DNA of 64,000 bases, taken from NCBI RefSeq assembly GCF_963855985.1, contig NC_087096.1, positions 7,750,001 to 7,814,000 on the forward strand, in the 5' to 3' direction. Made by a program: the position numbers and the translations under genes. The stretch is from Ostrinia nubilalis. Lineage: Eukaryota; Arthropoda; Insecta; Lepidoptera; Crambidae. Each line of letters starts with the position of its first letter. Within the stretch, counting starts at the first letter, position 1. The notes under the pieces were generated by a model. That model worked only from the letters and a program-made list of their open reading frames with translations. It searched no databases and had not been told where the DNA came from. Below, one piece after another: positions 1 through 11,168 of this stretch.

Positions 1-930
1 TAATTACCGCCGAAGCAATTTTATGCAAGTTCTGCTGATCAGTACTCAGATAATTGGCCATTTCTGATCACATTTGTCCTTCAATTTGTTCAAATTTATA
101 GATAGGCAGTTTCTCACATGTTTCCAGAGCTTTTCCAGTAGACTATCTGACAAAGACGCGAGTCGCGAAAAGGGCCAGAAAAATTCTCTTCTCGCGCTCC
201 CTCACTGCCCTTATTAAAATTATAAACCCAAAGCCTGGCTTTTTTGTGTATTTTACATTGAAAATATAGCATATCAGTAAACGATTTGTGATAAAAAAAT
301 AGTATTTTTATTTAAATATTGCACAGATATGTGGCGCCTAAGTGAGGTCTAAAACCAACTTTTTTTATAAATTCAGTGTCGATGCGGAGGCAGTTACTCT
401 AAACCGAATTGATTAATATTTTGCATGACTTCATTTAAGCCCTAAAGGCACAAAATTTTGACTATTACATTACAGTTATCTGAAAAAAAAATTTTCGCTC
501 CACCCTACTACGTACCCTACAGATACTTAATAAATTACCACTACTAATAACATAAATGCGAAAGTGTCAACAAAACGCAAAGGCCACATGGAACTTCATG
601 ATACCTTACAGAACCAACTGTAAACGATCTGCGGCAAACAAGAGAGTAGGTACCAACACCGAATCGGACAACAACAATGAAACCCCACGCATTCAAGTGT
701 CTAATCTGTTTCTCTAGTTTTCAAATTCTAGTCACATTAAGTAATTTTATCGTAATCGTAAGCATGCATATTACAGACCCACTCCAAAGTTTTAGTATAT
801 AAAAAAATAATATAATAATTAAAGTTTTTCAATAATTCGCTTTTTGAATGCGCTCGGCGTTAAGGAAAACATATCCTCCTCATAAAGGTAATGATTATAC
901 AACGACATCATTCTGTAAAACGGCGCACGT
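1..930. other. AT-rich intergenic sequence, no feature seen
   Basis: Low-complexity AT-rich DNA. No open frame with coding character, no repeat with defined ends and no RNA gene was recognised. Confidence 0.5.
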
Positions 931-981
931 TGTCCTGCATTAGTTTGTGTGTTTTTTAAATACACAAACTAATGCAGGACA
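931..981. repeat. Short perfect hairpin, 20-bp arms
   Basis: TGTCCTGCATTAGTTTGTGT (931-950) is matched exactly in reverse complement at 962-981, with an 11-base loop. It could be the remnant of a small foldback element or a structured RNA. The arms are perfect, so a typical animal pre-miRNA is less likely. Confidence 0.7.
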
Positions 982-1027
982 GGCAATTTTCATTGCCTTG
1001 ACAACCTTGCCTTGAAACACGGAAATA

Positions 1028-1050
1028 AAGAGAGAGAGAGAGAGAGAGCA
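1028..1050. repeat. (GA)n microsatellite
   Basis: An uninterrupted run of about eleven GA units. Confidence 0.9.
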
Positions 1051-1531
1051 AGAGTAATATATCAAAATCCTGATTTAAATATATTTCCCATAATATATAG
1101 AAATATGATTGATTATATGGAAAAATCAGTATCTGGTAAGTAGGTAGAGCATATCTAACGTCATTAAGTATGCGATAGGCGTGTAGTAAAAGGTAAAAGC
1201 CACAGGGATTATGCACGGTTGAATAAAGTAAGCGATCCGTAAGCGCTCAGCGATTGTGTATTATAACGTAGGTGTATGAAATGTTCCCGAGCCGATACCA
1301 GACAGATATAGGCCATCGAGGGTCGCCGCGTTCTCAGTCAAGCTTTAGAAAGGAATACCTAATAATAAAACTCAAGGCATTTACACCAGGATTATTATGA
1401 ATTCCCCAGTCGTTAGCTAGTTAATCGAGTTTTAAGCTTCATTCCATCCTCAAGAAAAATACGATATCTGAAAGTTTTTTGTCAGTATATTTTAAAGAAA
1501 TAGGTACCTAAATTAAATTTCTACGTTAATG

Positions 1532-1684
1532 ACAGCATTGTTGTGTTCCGGCAGTTATAGGTAAGATAGCCAGTTCCTCCGTGGTCGAGGATTCCGGGTG
1601 AAGCTCGCTTCCACCTTTGGCCTGATCGTCACTTACCATCAGGTGAGATACAGGCCGAGAGCTTCCTCGTTATGGATAAAAAAA
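1532..1684 (+). mobile_element. Non-LTR retrotransposon 3' tail, copy A
   Basis: About 150 bp that recurs in direct orientation at 4073-4237. Shared landmarks are TTGTGTTCCGGCAGTTA, GATTCCGGGTGAAGCTCGC and CACTTACCATCAGGTG, followed by an A-rich end. The ACTTACCATCAGGTG plus poly-A layout is typical of insect LINE 3' ends. Only the tail is present and no coding sequence remains. Confidence 0.65.
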
Positions 1685-2495
1685 TCAGTTTTTCTCCTCA
1701 GTGCGTTCTATATGCACGTGCAGCTTTCATAAAATGTACTATTTTCATTCTATTTGTGTTGTAATATTTCTATAGATTTGACCATTTTTCTCCGGTACGC
1801 CGTCTAAAACAGCTTCTACCTTCACAAATTTCGGGCAAAATGCCACCACGGTCACACGTGTGGTTAACATTTAGAGTAATAAACTTCCAAAAAATATAAT
1901 AGTCTTTTGCCCATGGTTCTGCTCGTGGAGTCAAAGATACCGCTCCCTCGCGAGATGTGTAATATACCTACACACCCATTGGCAGAAAGATGGCCTATGT
2001 CTCTTGGGAATAGTAAAGATGTCTATGCAGAGATTACCTAACACATTTACAAATATATGATACGTTCGGTCGTATCTTATAACATAAAGTACGGGTTGGA
2101 ATACCTAGGTTGATATAACAAGTAAGCAGGTACCTACCTACTAAGTATTTGCTAAGTTAGAAATCTTAAATCTCTTTAAAATCTCCAAGTAGGTGATTGT
2201 GCAAAGTTGAAAGTTTAAAAAGGATTTTGGGATTTATTTTAGAGAGCGGTAAATCTCCTGGATTCATGGTAGTTCCTATTATCTTAGTTTAAATAAGGCT
2301 ATTATAACGTTTGCAACATCACTAATAAACGGGTGCTTCTTTGTCTTTTATTTGTGTTTAGATTAGGATCTGTTTTTATTTAACATGTGTGTGATGTTTC
2401 AACAATTTTGTATTTTTCAATGATATTTTAATAACTCACACGTTACAAATTTTATACGACTCAATTGATGGAATTTGCTTTTGCCGGTTTATGGC
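1685..2495. other. AT-rich intergenic sequence, no feature seen
   Basis: No coding, RNA or repeat feature was recognised beyond scattered TAGGTACCTA motifs, which recur throughout the window. Confidence 0.5.
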
Positions 2496-3184
2496 AAAGG
2501 ACAGTGCCAATCCATGTATGGAAGTTGGACCAAGTGCTGCCCAGAATGAAACTATAGTGCATTTTGTTCCTCAGGCCAATACTAATTTGTAAACCGGAGC
2601 GCACTGAAATCTATCCCTGGAGATAAGAGAAAAAAAGAGTTTTGTTTGGAATTATTTACATACAAAATATCATCGATGTATACCTACTACGCAATAGTTT
2701 GGTTAGTTGACTGAAATTAATTATTTCCAAAATAGAGCAAGAAGTTTTAGCTTACAATAACTTCAATAATATAATCGATTGTAATACACCAATAAATTGA
2801 TTTTTCGCAAGGATAGAGAACTAAAACTTCTTGCTTCATTTTGGAAATAAAGATTTCTGTCAACCAACCAAACTATTGCAACAGCGCTAGATCGCTTATA
2901 AAGAATGTCTAAGTCGCACTAAAGTAAGGTGTACGGATGCAGTATGGTTAAGTTCAACATAGCGAGTGTTATTTAATGCCAAAATCACGAAATCTTATGC
3001 GTAGTACGTATATATCGATGATATTTTGTATGTAAATATTTCAAAACAAAACTCTTTTTTTCTCTTAACTCCAGGGATAGATTGCAGTGCGCTTCGGTTT
3101 ACACATTAGTATTGGTCTGAGGAACAAAATGCACTATGGGTTGATTCTGGGCAGCACTTGGTCCAGACCCTGGCACTATCCTTT
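2496..3184. mobile_element. Foldback element with long imperfect inverted arms
   Basis: The left arm (2496-2751) pairs with the reverse complement of the right arm (2821-3184). Matching blocks include AGTGCTGCCCAGAAT, GCATTTTGTTCCTCAG, ATCTATCCCTGGAG and ACATACAAAATATCATCGAT. The right arm carries about 118 extra bases (roughly 2881-2998) that are absent from the left. The spacer is about 70 bp. There is no transposase frame and no clear target duplication, so the superfamily is unassigned. Confidence 0.8.
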
Positions 3185-3606
3185 ATTGTTAGTGTATTGA
3201 AATTGCTAATAAAAACAAAATGTAAGTATAAACACAGATTGTCGCGAAATAATGCTTCCAAACAAAGATGCACCAACAGATTTAACTCTACCTCTAAATA
3301 TACTCTACTCACAACTTTCCTTTTATAACATTCTTGTACCGTACCTCAGGCTCTCGGCTTTCAGATATTTATAAAGTTACCAAAATAAACTGGACCTATT
3401 GCTTGCATCGGCATTTTCTAATAATATGTGACAGTTTCTTGTATAGACAATGTTACGTAGTCTGTTCAACACATGTTAAGTTGTTAAAATGTCTTTTTAT
3501 TTAAAGCATCGAACTATTCGCTTTATGTTTATTTCACAAGTTGAATGCCAAGGTAAAGACGATTTTGGTGAAAAGTTACCGATTAGAATCTAAATAGAGT
3601 AGATAT
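3185..3606. other. AT-rich intergenic sequence, no feature seen
   Basis: Nothing recognised between the foldback element and the hAT element. Confidence 0.5.
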
Positions 3607-3614
3607 GTAAAAAT

Positions 3615-4796
3615 TAGTGTCCGACCGAAACTAGTTTTACGACCGAAACCGAAACCGAAAACGAATTTCGGCAACGGTGTCTATTTCGGCCGAAACCGAA
3701 ACCGAAACCGAAACTTCCTTACAAGGCTCATATTTTGAGATAAAATAAAGAAAACGTTATTTTAATTAGTCAGTCTTTATTGTTTTCTCTTTAAATTGCA
3801 TTAAAATTGTAAAGCGCCTTTTTACTCTAAAAGGTATCAAATTATGTATTAAAAAAGAAAAAGAAGGATTTATAGTCTAGATTTTTTTTAATTACTCGCA
3901 ATATTCAGGACATCTACATAACCCGTCCCATGGTCGGGTTTTTTACCTTAATAATTTTTCAAAACAAAATTGGTAGTACCGGTTGGTGGTTGGTTGGTGG
4001 TAGGGCTTGTTCTAAGTCCGCCTGGCTAGCTACCACCATCTTACCTAATTCTGTCGCCATAACAACAATGTTAACAGCATTATTGTGTTCCGGCAGTTAG
4101 AGGTAAGATAGCCAGTTCCTCCGTGGTTGAGGATTCCGGGTGAAGCTCGCTTCCACCTTCGGCCTGATCGTCACTTACCATCAGGTGCGATACAGGCCAA
4201 GAGCTTCCTCGTTGGGGATAAAAAAAAATAAAAAAAAGTACGTAAGTTAGTATCTACTGTACTTGCCACTTGGATACCTTGGTGATAAATACTAAAATGA
4301 ACTTTGAAACTCTGAATCCACCATGAAATGCACTATAGTCATTACTAACTACCTAACTAATGTTTGTTTACGTATAGCATTTGCGAACCAAAAAAAATAT
4401 TTATAGGTTAGATTAAACTTGATTACAGATACTTTTATCAGTCATATTGAATATTTTTTTTGATGTTTACTACCTGCTCTTATGTTATAACGACATAAAA
4501 CGAGATAAAACTTACCAAATTCAAAATAAATCACTCGAAAACTCGCCACCACAACAAAACAAAACTAACAGCAAAAAACAAGCGAGCGAATCACGACATT
4601 GACTCTGATCGGATTCATTCACTCATTCAACGCGCCGAACATGACCGATAACAGCGCGGAAACTCCCGAATGCACATTCGGTTTCGGTCGTAGTTTCGGC
4701 AAGTTTGCCGCCGAAAACGAAACTAAACCGAAACTCGTGTTTTTACCGAAACTCAACCGAAAACGAAACCGAAACCGAACATTCGGTCGGACACTA
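3615..4796 (-). mobile_element. Non-autonomous hAT-superfamily transposon
   Basis: The ends are TAGTGTCCGACCGAA at 3615 and its exact reverse complement finishing at 4796. They are flanked by the identical 8-bp duplication GTAAAAAT at 3607-3614 and 4797-4804, which is the hAT signature. Both subterminal regions are rich in (A)CCGAAA repeats. No transposase frame remains. The interior holds a nested LINE tail (about 3990-4237). The minus orientation is a guess, made from a possible 5' leader with GTAAG donor near 4520. Confidence 0.85.
3990..4237 (+). mobile_element. Non-LTR retrotransposon 3' fragment, copy B, nested in the hAT element
   Basis: Begins near GGTGGTAGGGCTTGTTC and runs through TTGTGTTCCGGCAGTTA and CACTTACCATCAGGTG to an A-rich end. 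It is the longer of the two copies of this family (see 1532-1684). Both target duplication and TIRs of the hAT element lie outside it, so it sits inside that element. Confidence 0.65.
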
Positions 4797-4804
4797 GTAA
4801 AAAT

Positions 4805-5231
4805 ATTGCACATGTTTCATTTTCAAATGTTATACACCGATTATCGTATAAAGTACATACATACAAGAAAATTACGGCCGAGTGAAAGTTATAAAACATG
4901 TCCATATAAAGCACCGATTTGTAGTCCATTAATAACGCTGACCTTACATACCCTCCCTCGTAGTGCCATCCCGCAGCGACGGGGGCGGTTTTTCTTCCAT
5001 TCCCTGTATATTAGATGAATTGGTCGCTGAATAAACGGCGCGGAGTGAAAGACAGCGAAACGACCCGAAGGGCATTTCGTGATTGGTTAATTGAAAAATA
5101 AATATCATGGAAATTCTATCTAAGAACTGTACAGGGTTGATACAGAATATTATATTTGAAAGCTTCTTTTTCTTATACTCGTAAGAAGTATTGAGATCAC
5201 TAGTAGTAAGTATAGGGACGTATAAAAGCTT
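4805..5231. other. Intergenic sequence, no feature seen
   Basis: Includes a slightly GC-richer patch near 4970-5080. No gene or repeat was identified. Confidence 0.45.
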
Positions 5232-5356
5232 TTCATCATCATCGTCATCATTTCAGCCACTGCTGAACATAGGCCTTCCCCAATGATTTCCACAATGGCC
5301 AGTTGGTGGTGGCCTGCATCCAGCGCCTTCCCGCCACCTTTATGGGGTCGAGGTGA
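5232..5356 (-). pseudogene. RTE-type LINE ORF2 C-terminal remnant with ATG-repeat tail
   Basis: Read on the minus strand, this encodes the familiar end of lepidopteran RTE-like reverse transcriptase ORFs: a WMQA-like stretch, then WPLWKSLGKAYVQQW and a stop. It is followed by a short (GATGAT)n-type tail, seen as CATCATCATCGTCATCAT on the plus strand. Only about 30 codons remain, so it is a dead 5'-truncated LINE copy. Confidence 0.75.
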
Positions 5357-8300
5357 GGTAAAAGCTTTTATGAAAGCTTCTTTGCAGAAAATAAATGACT
5401 TTTACTACAAATGCAAATATTGTACACAGTATTTGCTTCCTTCCATTTACATTTACAACTATTTTTGGGATGACCAAAATAGTTGTGAGATTTATGAAAC
5501 GCATTTATTATCTCATAATTGAGTAACTAGAAAATATAAAGACACTTAAATACCAAATACGTAAAGTACCAATTTTATTTTTCACAGCACAAAAGCTCGT
5601 CAGTATTTTAAAGAATAAAATGAGTCGTTTAGACGACAGCGGCTTTGCACCGCATTTGTTTAACAACTCGTCAGAACAATCGAGTCAAGAGCTCGAGACT
5701 TCAAAGTAAAAGCGAAAAACATTGTAGCACAGAAATGTTAGGATTAAAAAAAAAAAGTTTCACTGTGCACTCATAAATATGAGTATTGCTCATTGATTCA
5801 GTGCTAATTTCAAATGGTTTAATCGGACGGTTAATCGTGTAGATAGTATTTTTGTACAAAAATTCATTTATTTCAGTAGTTACAAGTAAATATTGGTTAT
5901 TGGAAAACTTCTTTCTCCGAAGATGTATATTATTCTTTTCAAACACAAGTCAGAGAAGTTAGCAGCTAAATCTGACGGGGAAGTTCCATAAATCGAAATC
6001 GTATTTGCATGCATGTAGTTCACGTTCGGGTAACATATGGACAATCCATATATCAGCAAGCTGACGTGAGGTGATGGATGTTACGATAAATAAAAGGGCG
6101 ATCAAATGCATGCCAAATATCTAGATCGCTCCTTTCTTAGTTTGTTTACGATTGCCATGGTGTTACATAAGGCCTATACCGCCTATAATCGGCAGTCGAT
6201 ATGTTCTATTTAAGTGAGAAGTGACTGTTACTTTAATAATATTCTCATCAGTATACCTATTTTTATATTTTGTTCATTTCAAGATTGCGAGAAGAGAGGT
6301 GAGGAAACTGGAAAGCTTTTGGTAAAACTTTATAATTGTGTTACAACTTACTTCTTATAACCGTCATCCAGTTTATGTTATTAAAGTGAGTATTTGTTTA
6401 TGAATTACTGACACTGTTTTATTAAGCTTAATAGGATGCTTAAATTTTTCTAATATTCTCGAAGATTGAAAGCTTGTAATTACTTCATTTGTGCCCTTAG
6501 CTTGGAAATCTCAAAATAACTTACTTATATAGAACGAAGAATTGTCGGTTGAACAGGAAAAGTAATCTTGGCGCTGGCGACAAAAACTAAAGAACCTAAG
6601 AAAAGGCAATGAATGCTAATGTCCGCACGACATTTGTAATAAAGGGAAGGCGTCTCGAGACAATGGTCGGGCACAGGAAGTGTCTCACGGCAGCCATCTA
6701 AACAAGAGTCTCGAGTCGATTGCTCTACAAGCCAGAGAGTTCTTTTAATAACGTAGATGAGCGTAGTATAGGCATGTACGAGCGGGACCAGAGCGAGAAA
6801 GCCTTTTTGTGTCAGGCTAGCGGAGCGAAGAGCGTCATGCCCTATATTTTCTATGGAAACAGTTTGCTCGCTAAAACACCCTTTTGCGGCCGCTTCCATC
6901 TTGATATCCATTTTCTAAGTAACTATTGAAATTGACACCCGTGAAATTGCGGTTACGGCGAGGGGCCTATAAACAACCAATTTTTGTAGACGCCTATTTT
7001 ATGTATTTGGGTATAAACAAATTTTCAGACTGAGAATCTGTGATGGCCTGTGATTACTTAATAAATACAGCGCAATAATATGCGTCATGTTTAATTGTTC
7101 TGACTTAGTACGTGGTCATTTTCAGTTCTATTTACGTATGCAGTGACGATATTATTTTAATGGTGGCCCATGCTGGCTACGTAAACTAATGGTTCACATC
7201 TGCTGCAAGTATAATAGGTCCATTTCCTATAACTACACCAGTTAGTGTTAGTGTAATATGTAATAACTTAAACTTTATAACGGCTAATGCTAATAAAAGA
7301 GGCCGACATAAATGAAACGAGTGAGGTTTTATTATTACATTTATTTGAATTTATTCGTGACAAATAATGACATATAATAATGTATACTTATGTAATCGCT
7401 AAGTATTTTGAGCTTATGAGTTCTCTCAATTCCTAAATCAGCCAAGCCAATCACACTCCATAAAGTGAACAAACAACCGCAAGTGATTCGCCAAATATTT
7501 ACAATTTTCACATAAATCGGTAACTATAATACCGCGATTACTTGAATAAAATGTAAATAACCAACCACATTAACAACAATACAATACAGCGTTTGATTAT
7601 AGATTTTGTTGGTTGTGGAGTTTCGTTAACGGTGTAAGTTTAATTTTCAAACACGTTGAATAATTAATTATTTTAACAATCAACTCTTACGTGTGGTGGG
7701 TTGTTACATAGCAACAGAAGCAGGGCGGCTCCGAGTGCCTACCGGTAGGTAACTATTTTGTTTAATTAGTCAATAAATACACTTACTCAACTACAGCTTC
7801 AATGTTGGACCAGTTTAAACAATTATATTTGCGATTAAATGGTTAAAATATCTTATGTAGCGAAATGTAAACCACAATATTTTAATACGCAAGAAGCTTA
7901 TAAATTGTGATCCAGTGGGTAACTGAATTAAAAAATCGTTACTCGCCCTTCGAATATTTATTTTGACCCACCGTTAATAAGGCGCGCTCGTTGGCTTGGC
8001 CCTGACACTGGCGGTCCCTTTGTTGTTTAAAATTAATTACACCGAACAAATTACAATGTGTCAAAGTACTTATGTATACACAAGAAACATTATACATGCT
8101 TGAATTTTAATCAAAATATGTGGAATAAAGAATCACCTATTCTAAGAGCCGTCCGTGAACTCAATAAATAAGTACGTTTTAAAACACTTATTTGAAAAAT
8201 TTACAAACCTGGAACGTCAAAAGGATGACTCTGTTCTCTTTCCCCTGACCAGATATTCGAGTAAAATGTTTACCTACGACAAACTACTCACTACCGACAA

Positions 8301-8747
8301 TTTATACAATGCTTAAAATATTTGACTATTCAGTCGGGTTCCTTAACGTTACAACGAGTATTATACCGATTTGACATAATTTAACATATCGCATACACAC
8401 CTATAAATGTGTACTGTACATTTGTCTATGGTAGGTCTCTCATCCACTAATACAATACACCTGTTTCGCTTAGACCTATACAAATGAGAGCCCGTGTGAA
8501 AGTGACAACTATGCTCTACTATCATCATAAAAGTGTGGCACAACGATGAAAAGTTGTATTTTCATGGCATTCATTTTGGCACAGTTTATTACAATGTTTT
8601 ATAATATCAACTTTGTTGCGTGTTGCTTTGAATGTGCAACGCGACCTAACTATTTACAACTAAGTTAGTTTAATACTACAAAACAATATAGATCATAATA
8701 ATTTAAAATAATTGTAAATGAAAATATGTAGGTATGAGTAGCCTGCA
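5357..8747. other. Intergenic sequence with one unclassified block
   Basis: Mostly AT-rich and featureless. At 6640-6990 there is a GC-richer block (around GGCTAGCGGAGCGAAGAGCG and ATTGCGGTTACGGCGAGG) that resembles dispersed repeat DNA. It shows no terminal repeats here and its open frames have no recognisable domain. Confidence 0.4.
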
Positions 8748-8752
8748 CATGA

Positions 8753-8876
8753 CAGGGTGTAAGAGACAGGTTTCAGTGTTGGCAAAAACTATTGAATGAC
8801 TCCTCTCATCGTGTTTCTAACTTTTAAAGTACGTACCTATAATGATACTTGTTTATACTGTCTCCTTTACACCCTG
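8753..8876. mobile_element. Small MITE with 5-bp flanking duplication
   Basis: The inverted ends are CAGGGTGTAAGAGACAG at 8753 and, at the right, the reverse complement of CAGGGTGTAAAGGAGACAG ending at 8876. CATGA flanks both sides (8748-8752 and 8877-8881). It is 124 bp with no coding capacity. The superfamily is unknown. Confidence 0.6.
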
Positions 8877-8881
8877 CATGA

Positions 8882-10550
8882 TTAAATATTACATATTAAA
8901 TAAAATAACGCTTGAAAATAATAAAGTGAATAAAAATTAAAATGTCACAAAAAATATTATACTCGTATTATGTACGAAAAAGATTTGTCGGACAGATCGT
9001 ACTAATACATATTTTTTTCACCGTGAAGATAATCTAGATCTAGGCAACCGAAGCTCAGCGCCTGGCGAAAGTCAGAAGTAAGTTGTTATACTTCTAACTT
9101 AGGCCAGTCAAAGCTGGTCTTTAAGATATGCCCTTTGATTCAAAGGATATGGCACTTGAAGATTATGAAGACTAGCTATTATCAGACGACATTTAAATAT
9201 CATATCCGTACATCCACATTAAGTTACACACTAATTCTTATGAATTCACGTAATTGAAAAGTCGTAGTCGGAATATTTCTTACTCTAAGATTGTCGTAAT
9301 TATTTTACAAAAAAAAGTATTAGTGCGCTTCGGTAGGCATTCAATGGTTCACCTACGTAGGTTTAAAGCTTACGATAACCGCAGTTAATTTAAAATGTAA
9401 AGCTTTCTAACTATCGGTCGCTGCAGATTTTCTAATACACTAATATTCTACGCGTCTTCCTTATTTCATTTTATCAAAATGTACAAACTATCTATTGTAT
9501 TTTCTTACATGTTAATTAACTAGGCAAAGTTTATCAAACCAAGGATTTAATCGTGAAGCCCTTAATTAAAGAAGATGTTATAATATATTATTTATGACAA
9601 AAATAAATTGAGCTACATAGAAACATTTACAAGATCAAATAAAACATAGGATCTAAAGTGGCTAAAAGATTTACAAAATAGAAATAAGTTGTACCTATCC
9701 ATTTATATGTCATTTTCTAGACTTTACTTGTTGGGTGGTATGTTGAAATCGTTGTATGTAAGTATTTTGCGGGTGGTTTAATATGGAGAGAATTTTGCTT
9801 TGAATGGTCATTTTTTTATAAAGGAATCACTAAAAATGTTTGATGGATAGATGTTAAGTATCAATGTAAGTATGTTTTCAATAATAAATTTACAATAATG
9901 TATACAAAATTGCCAAAAAAGATGTATCGAAAATCTACATTTACAGTAGATAATGTACTCATATCGTTGTCTTTCAAGTCGAATCTTATCCTATTGTGAT
10001 GGTAATTTCAAGTAAGTTTAATCCAATTGACGCACTTTTAGTGAAAGACTTTGGTCCTAACTCACTTTCCTCTATTACTATTAACTGCGTCTTAATTAAT
10101 ATAAAACATAAAAAAAGAAGCTGGACTTTTTACAAAAATACAAAAGAATCGTTGGTAGGTGACCCTCCTTCGAGGAAAGCGTATTTTAAAACCTATTGTT
10201 AATTACGTCCCTCTCAAAGTCTATAGAACGGTAAAGGCACGGTCATGATGTGTATTGCACTTATGGGATTACTTGTCCATACAGACAGAGAGAAGAAATT
10301 TCTTCTAAATGGTTCAAAACACGCTCTAAACTACGAGTCAAGTCGAGGAAAGCGTTTCAAGGCACATACTTTTAGAAATAATAGTAAAGTGGTACAAAGA
10401 GAAACGTAGCTGCACCACGTCAGGTAAGGTTACATCAGTGAATCCAAATTAGACCGCTAGAAGCGTCCTACGATGAGAGATCCGATAAGTACAGTGAGTC
10501 TTCTAGGTTCTAATCCCGAGCGCTCGATCGGCGATACATCACGTAGTACC
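8882..10550. other. AT-rich intergenic sequence, no feature seen
   Basis: No supported gene, repeat or RNA. It lies downstream of the minus-strand gene and may include the end of its transcript. Confidence 0.45.
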
Positions 10551-10556
10551 TTTAAT
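10551..10556 (-). terminator. Candidate polyadenylation signal (ATTAAA) for the minus-strand gene
   Basis: TTTAAT on the plus strand reads ATTAAA on the minus strand, about 460 bases past the stop of the small membrane-protein gene. Such hexamers occur by chance in AT-rich DNA, so this is only a candidate. Confidence 0.2.
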
Positions 10557-10822
10557 ACAGTTATAATGTTAAATAACATACACTATCATAGTGAATACAT
10601 AAAATTTTAGTCAAAGCTCTTACAGTTCATTAAAACGATTACCTGCACCGTATCACTGTTTTCACTTTTGGGAACACTTTCCACATACACAAAGTCGAGG
10701 TCAAAAAATTTTCAAATGACGACATTGAAGTCGTTATCACACACGTCACCATTGGCGATAGTCGGAATGTGGTTTCCGTTAGTCTTTTCATGCAGGAGAC
10801 AGGATCCCTGCGAGAGTTCGGG

Positions 10823-11017
10823 TCAAAAAACCGGTTGTCGCGTCTCGCAGGGGAGGCGGAGGCAGGCGCCGCGGCAGAGGTGCGTGGCGGCGTGCAGCAG
10901 CGCGGGGCGCGCGCGCGCCGGCGGCGCGGGCAGCACGGGCGACAGCGAGCCCTCGCGCGGGCTGTCCTCCGCGGGCGGCGGGCGCTACACGTGCGTGCAC
11001 GCGCCCGCCGCCACGGG
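10823..11017 (-). other. GC-rich 3' sequence after the stop, open apart from one more stop
   Basis: Directly after the TGA at 11018-11020 the same frame runs ten codons to a TAG (10985-10987). It is then open for 53 codons to a TGA at 10823-10825. The stretch is Pro/Ala/Arg-rich (it includes DSPREGSLSPVLPAPP) and as GC-rich as the exon. It may simply be a GC-rich 3' UTR, where stop codons are rare. Readthrough or an unseen intron are alternatives. Confidence 0.35.
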
Positions 11018-11168
11018 TCACCCGCCCGCCAGCGCGTCCTCCGGCTCCGGTGACCAGCAGTTGTCCGACAGCCAGCACCCCACCACCACCGTCACGAAGC
11101 CGATCAGCAGCGCCAGTACTATGTACACCTCGGCGTTTCCTGCGTACACGCACATGTCATAGTCGAGA
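11018..11168 (-). CDS. Exon 3 of small type I membrane protein: transmembrane segment and tail
   Basis: Terminal coding exon of the predicted minus-strand gene, with exons at 15269-15386 and 18660-18801. The acceptor is a pyrimidine-rich tract ending TCATACTAG before base 11168. The first base completes a codon begun by exon 2 (AG+T, Ser), and 49 further codons run to TGA at 11018-11020. The peptide includes YDMCVYAGNAE, then the hydrophobic span VYIVLALLIGFVTVVVGCWL (about residues 72-91 of the 107-residue product), then a short acidic tail SDNCWSPEPEDALAGG. Cysteines beside the span could be lipidated. The exon is strongly GC-rich in AT-rich surroundings, as insect coding exons often are. 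I do not recognise the family. A nearer AG at 11140-11141 would give a shorter exon, but its phase does not fit exon 2. Confidence 0.65.

Noticed and set aside
4599..5018. 139-codon frame with KRNRNR-type repeats
   Set aside because: The repeats come from the CCGAAA arrays of the hAT end, and the frame crosses the element boundary.
6525..6929. Opposed open frames of 128 and 69 codons
   Set aside because: No recognised domain. The block looks like repeat DNA without definable ends.
10668..11162. Long plus- and minus-strand open frames over the GC-rich block at 10.8-11.15 kb
   Set aside because: They are shadows. Stops are rare in GC-rich DNA and the peptides are Arg/Gly/Ala repeats. Only the minus-strand frame with a membrane span and a phase-matched acceptor was kept.
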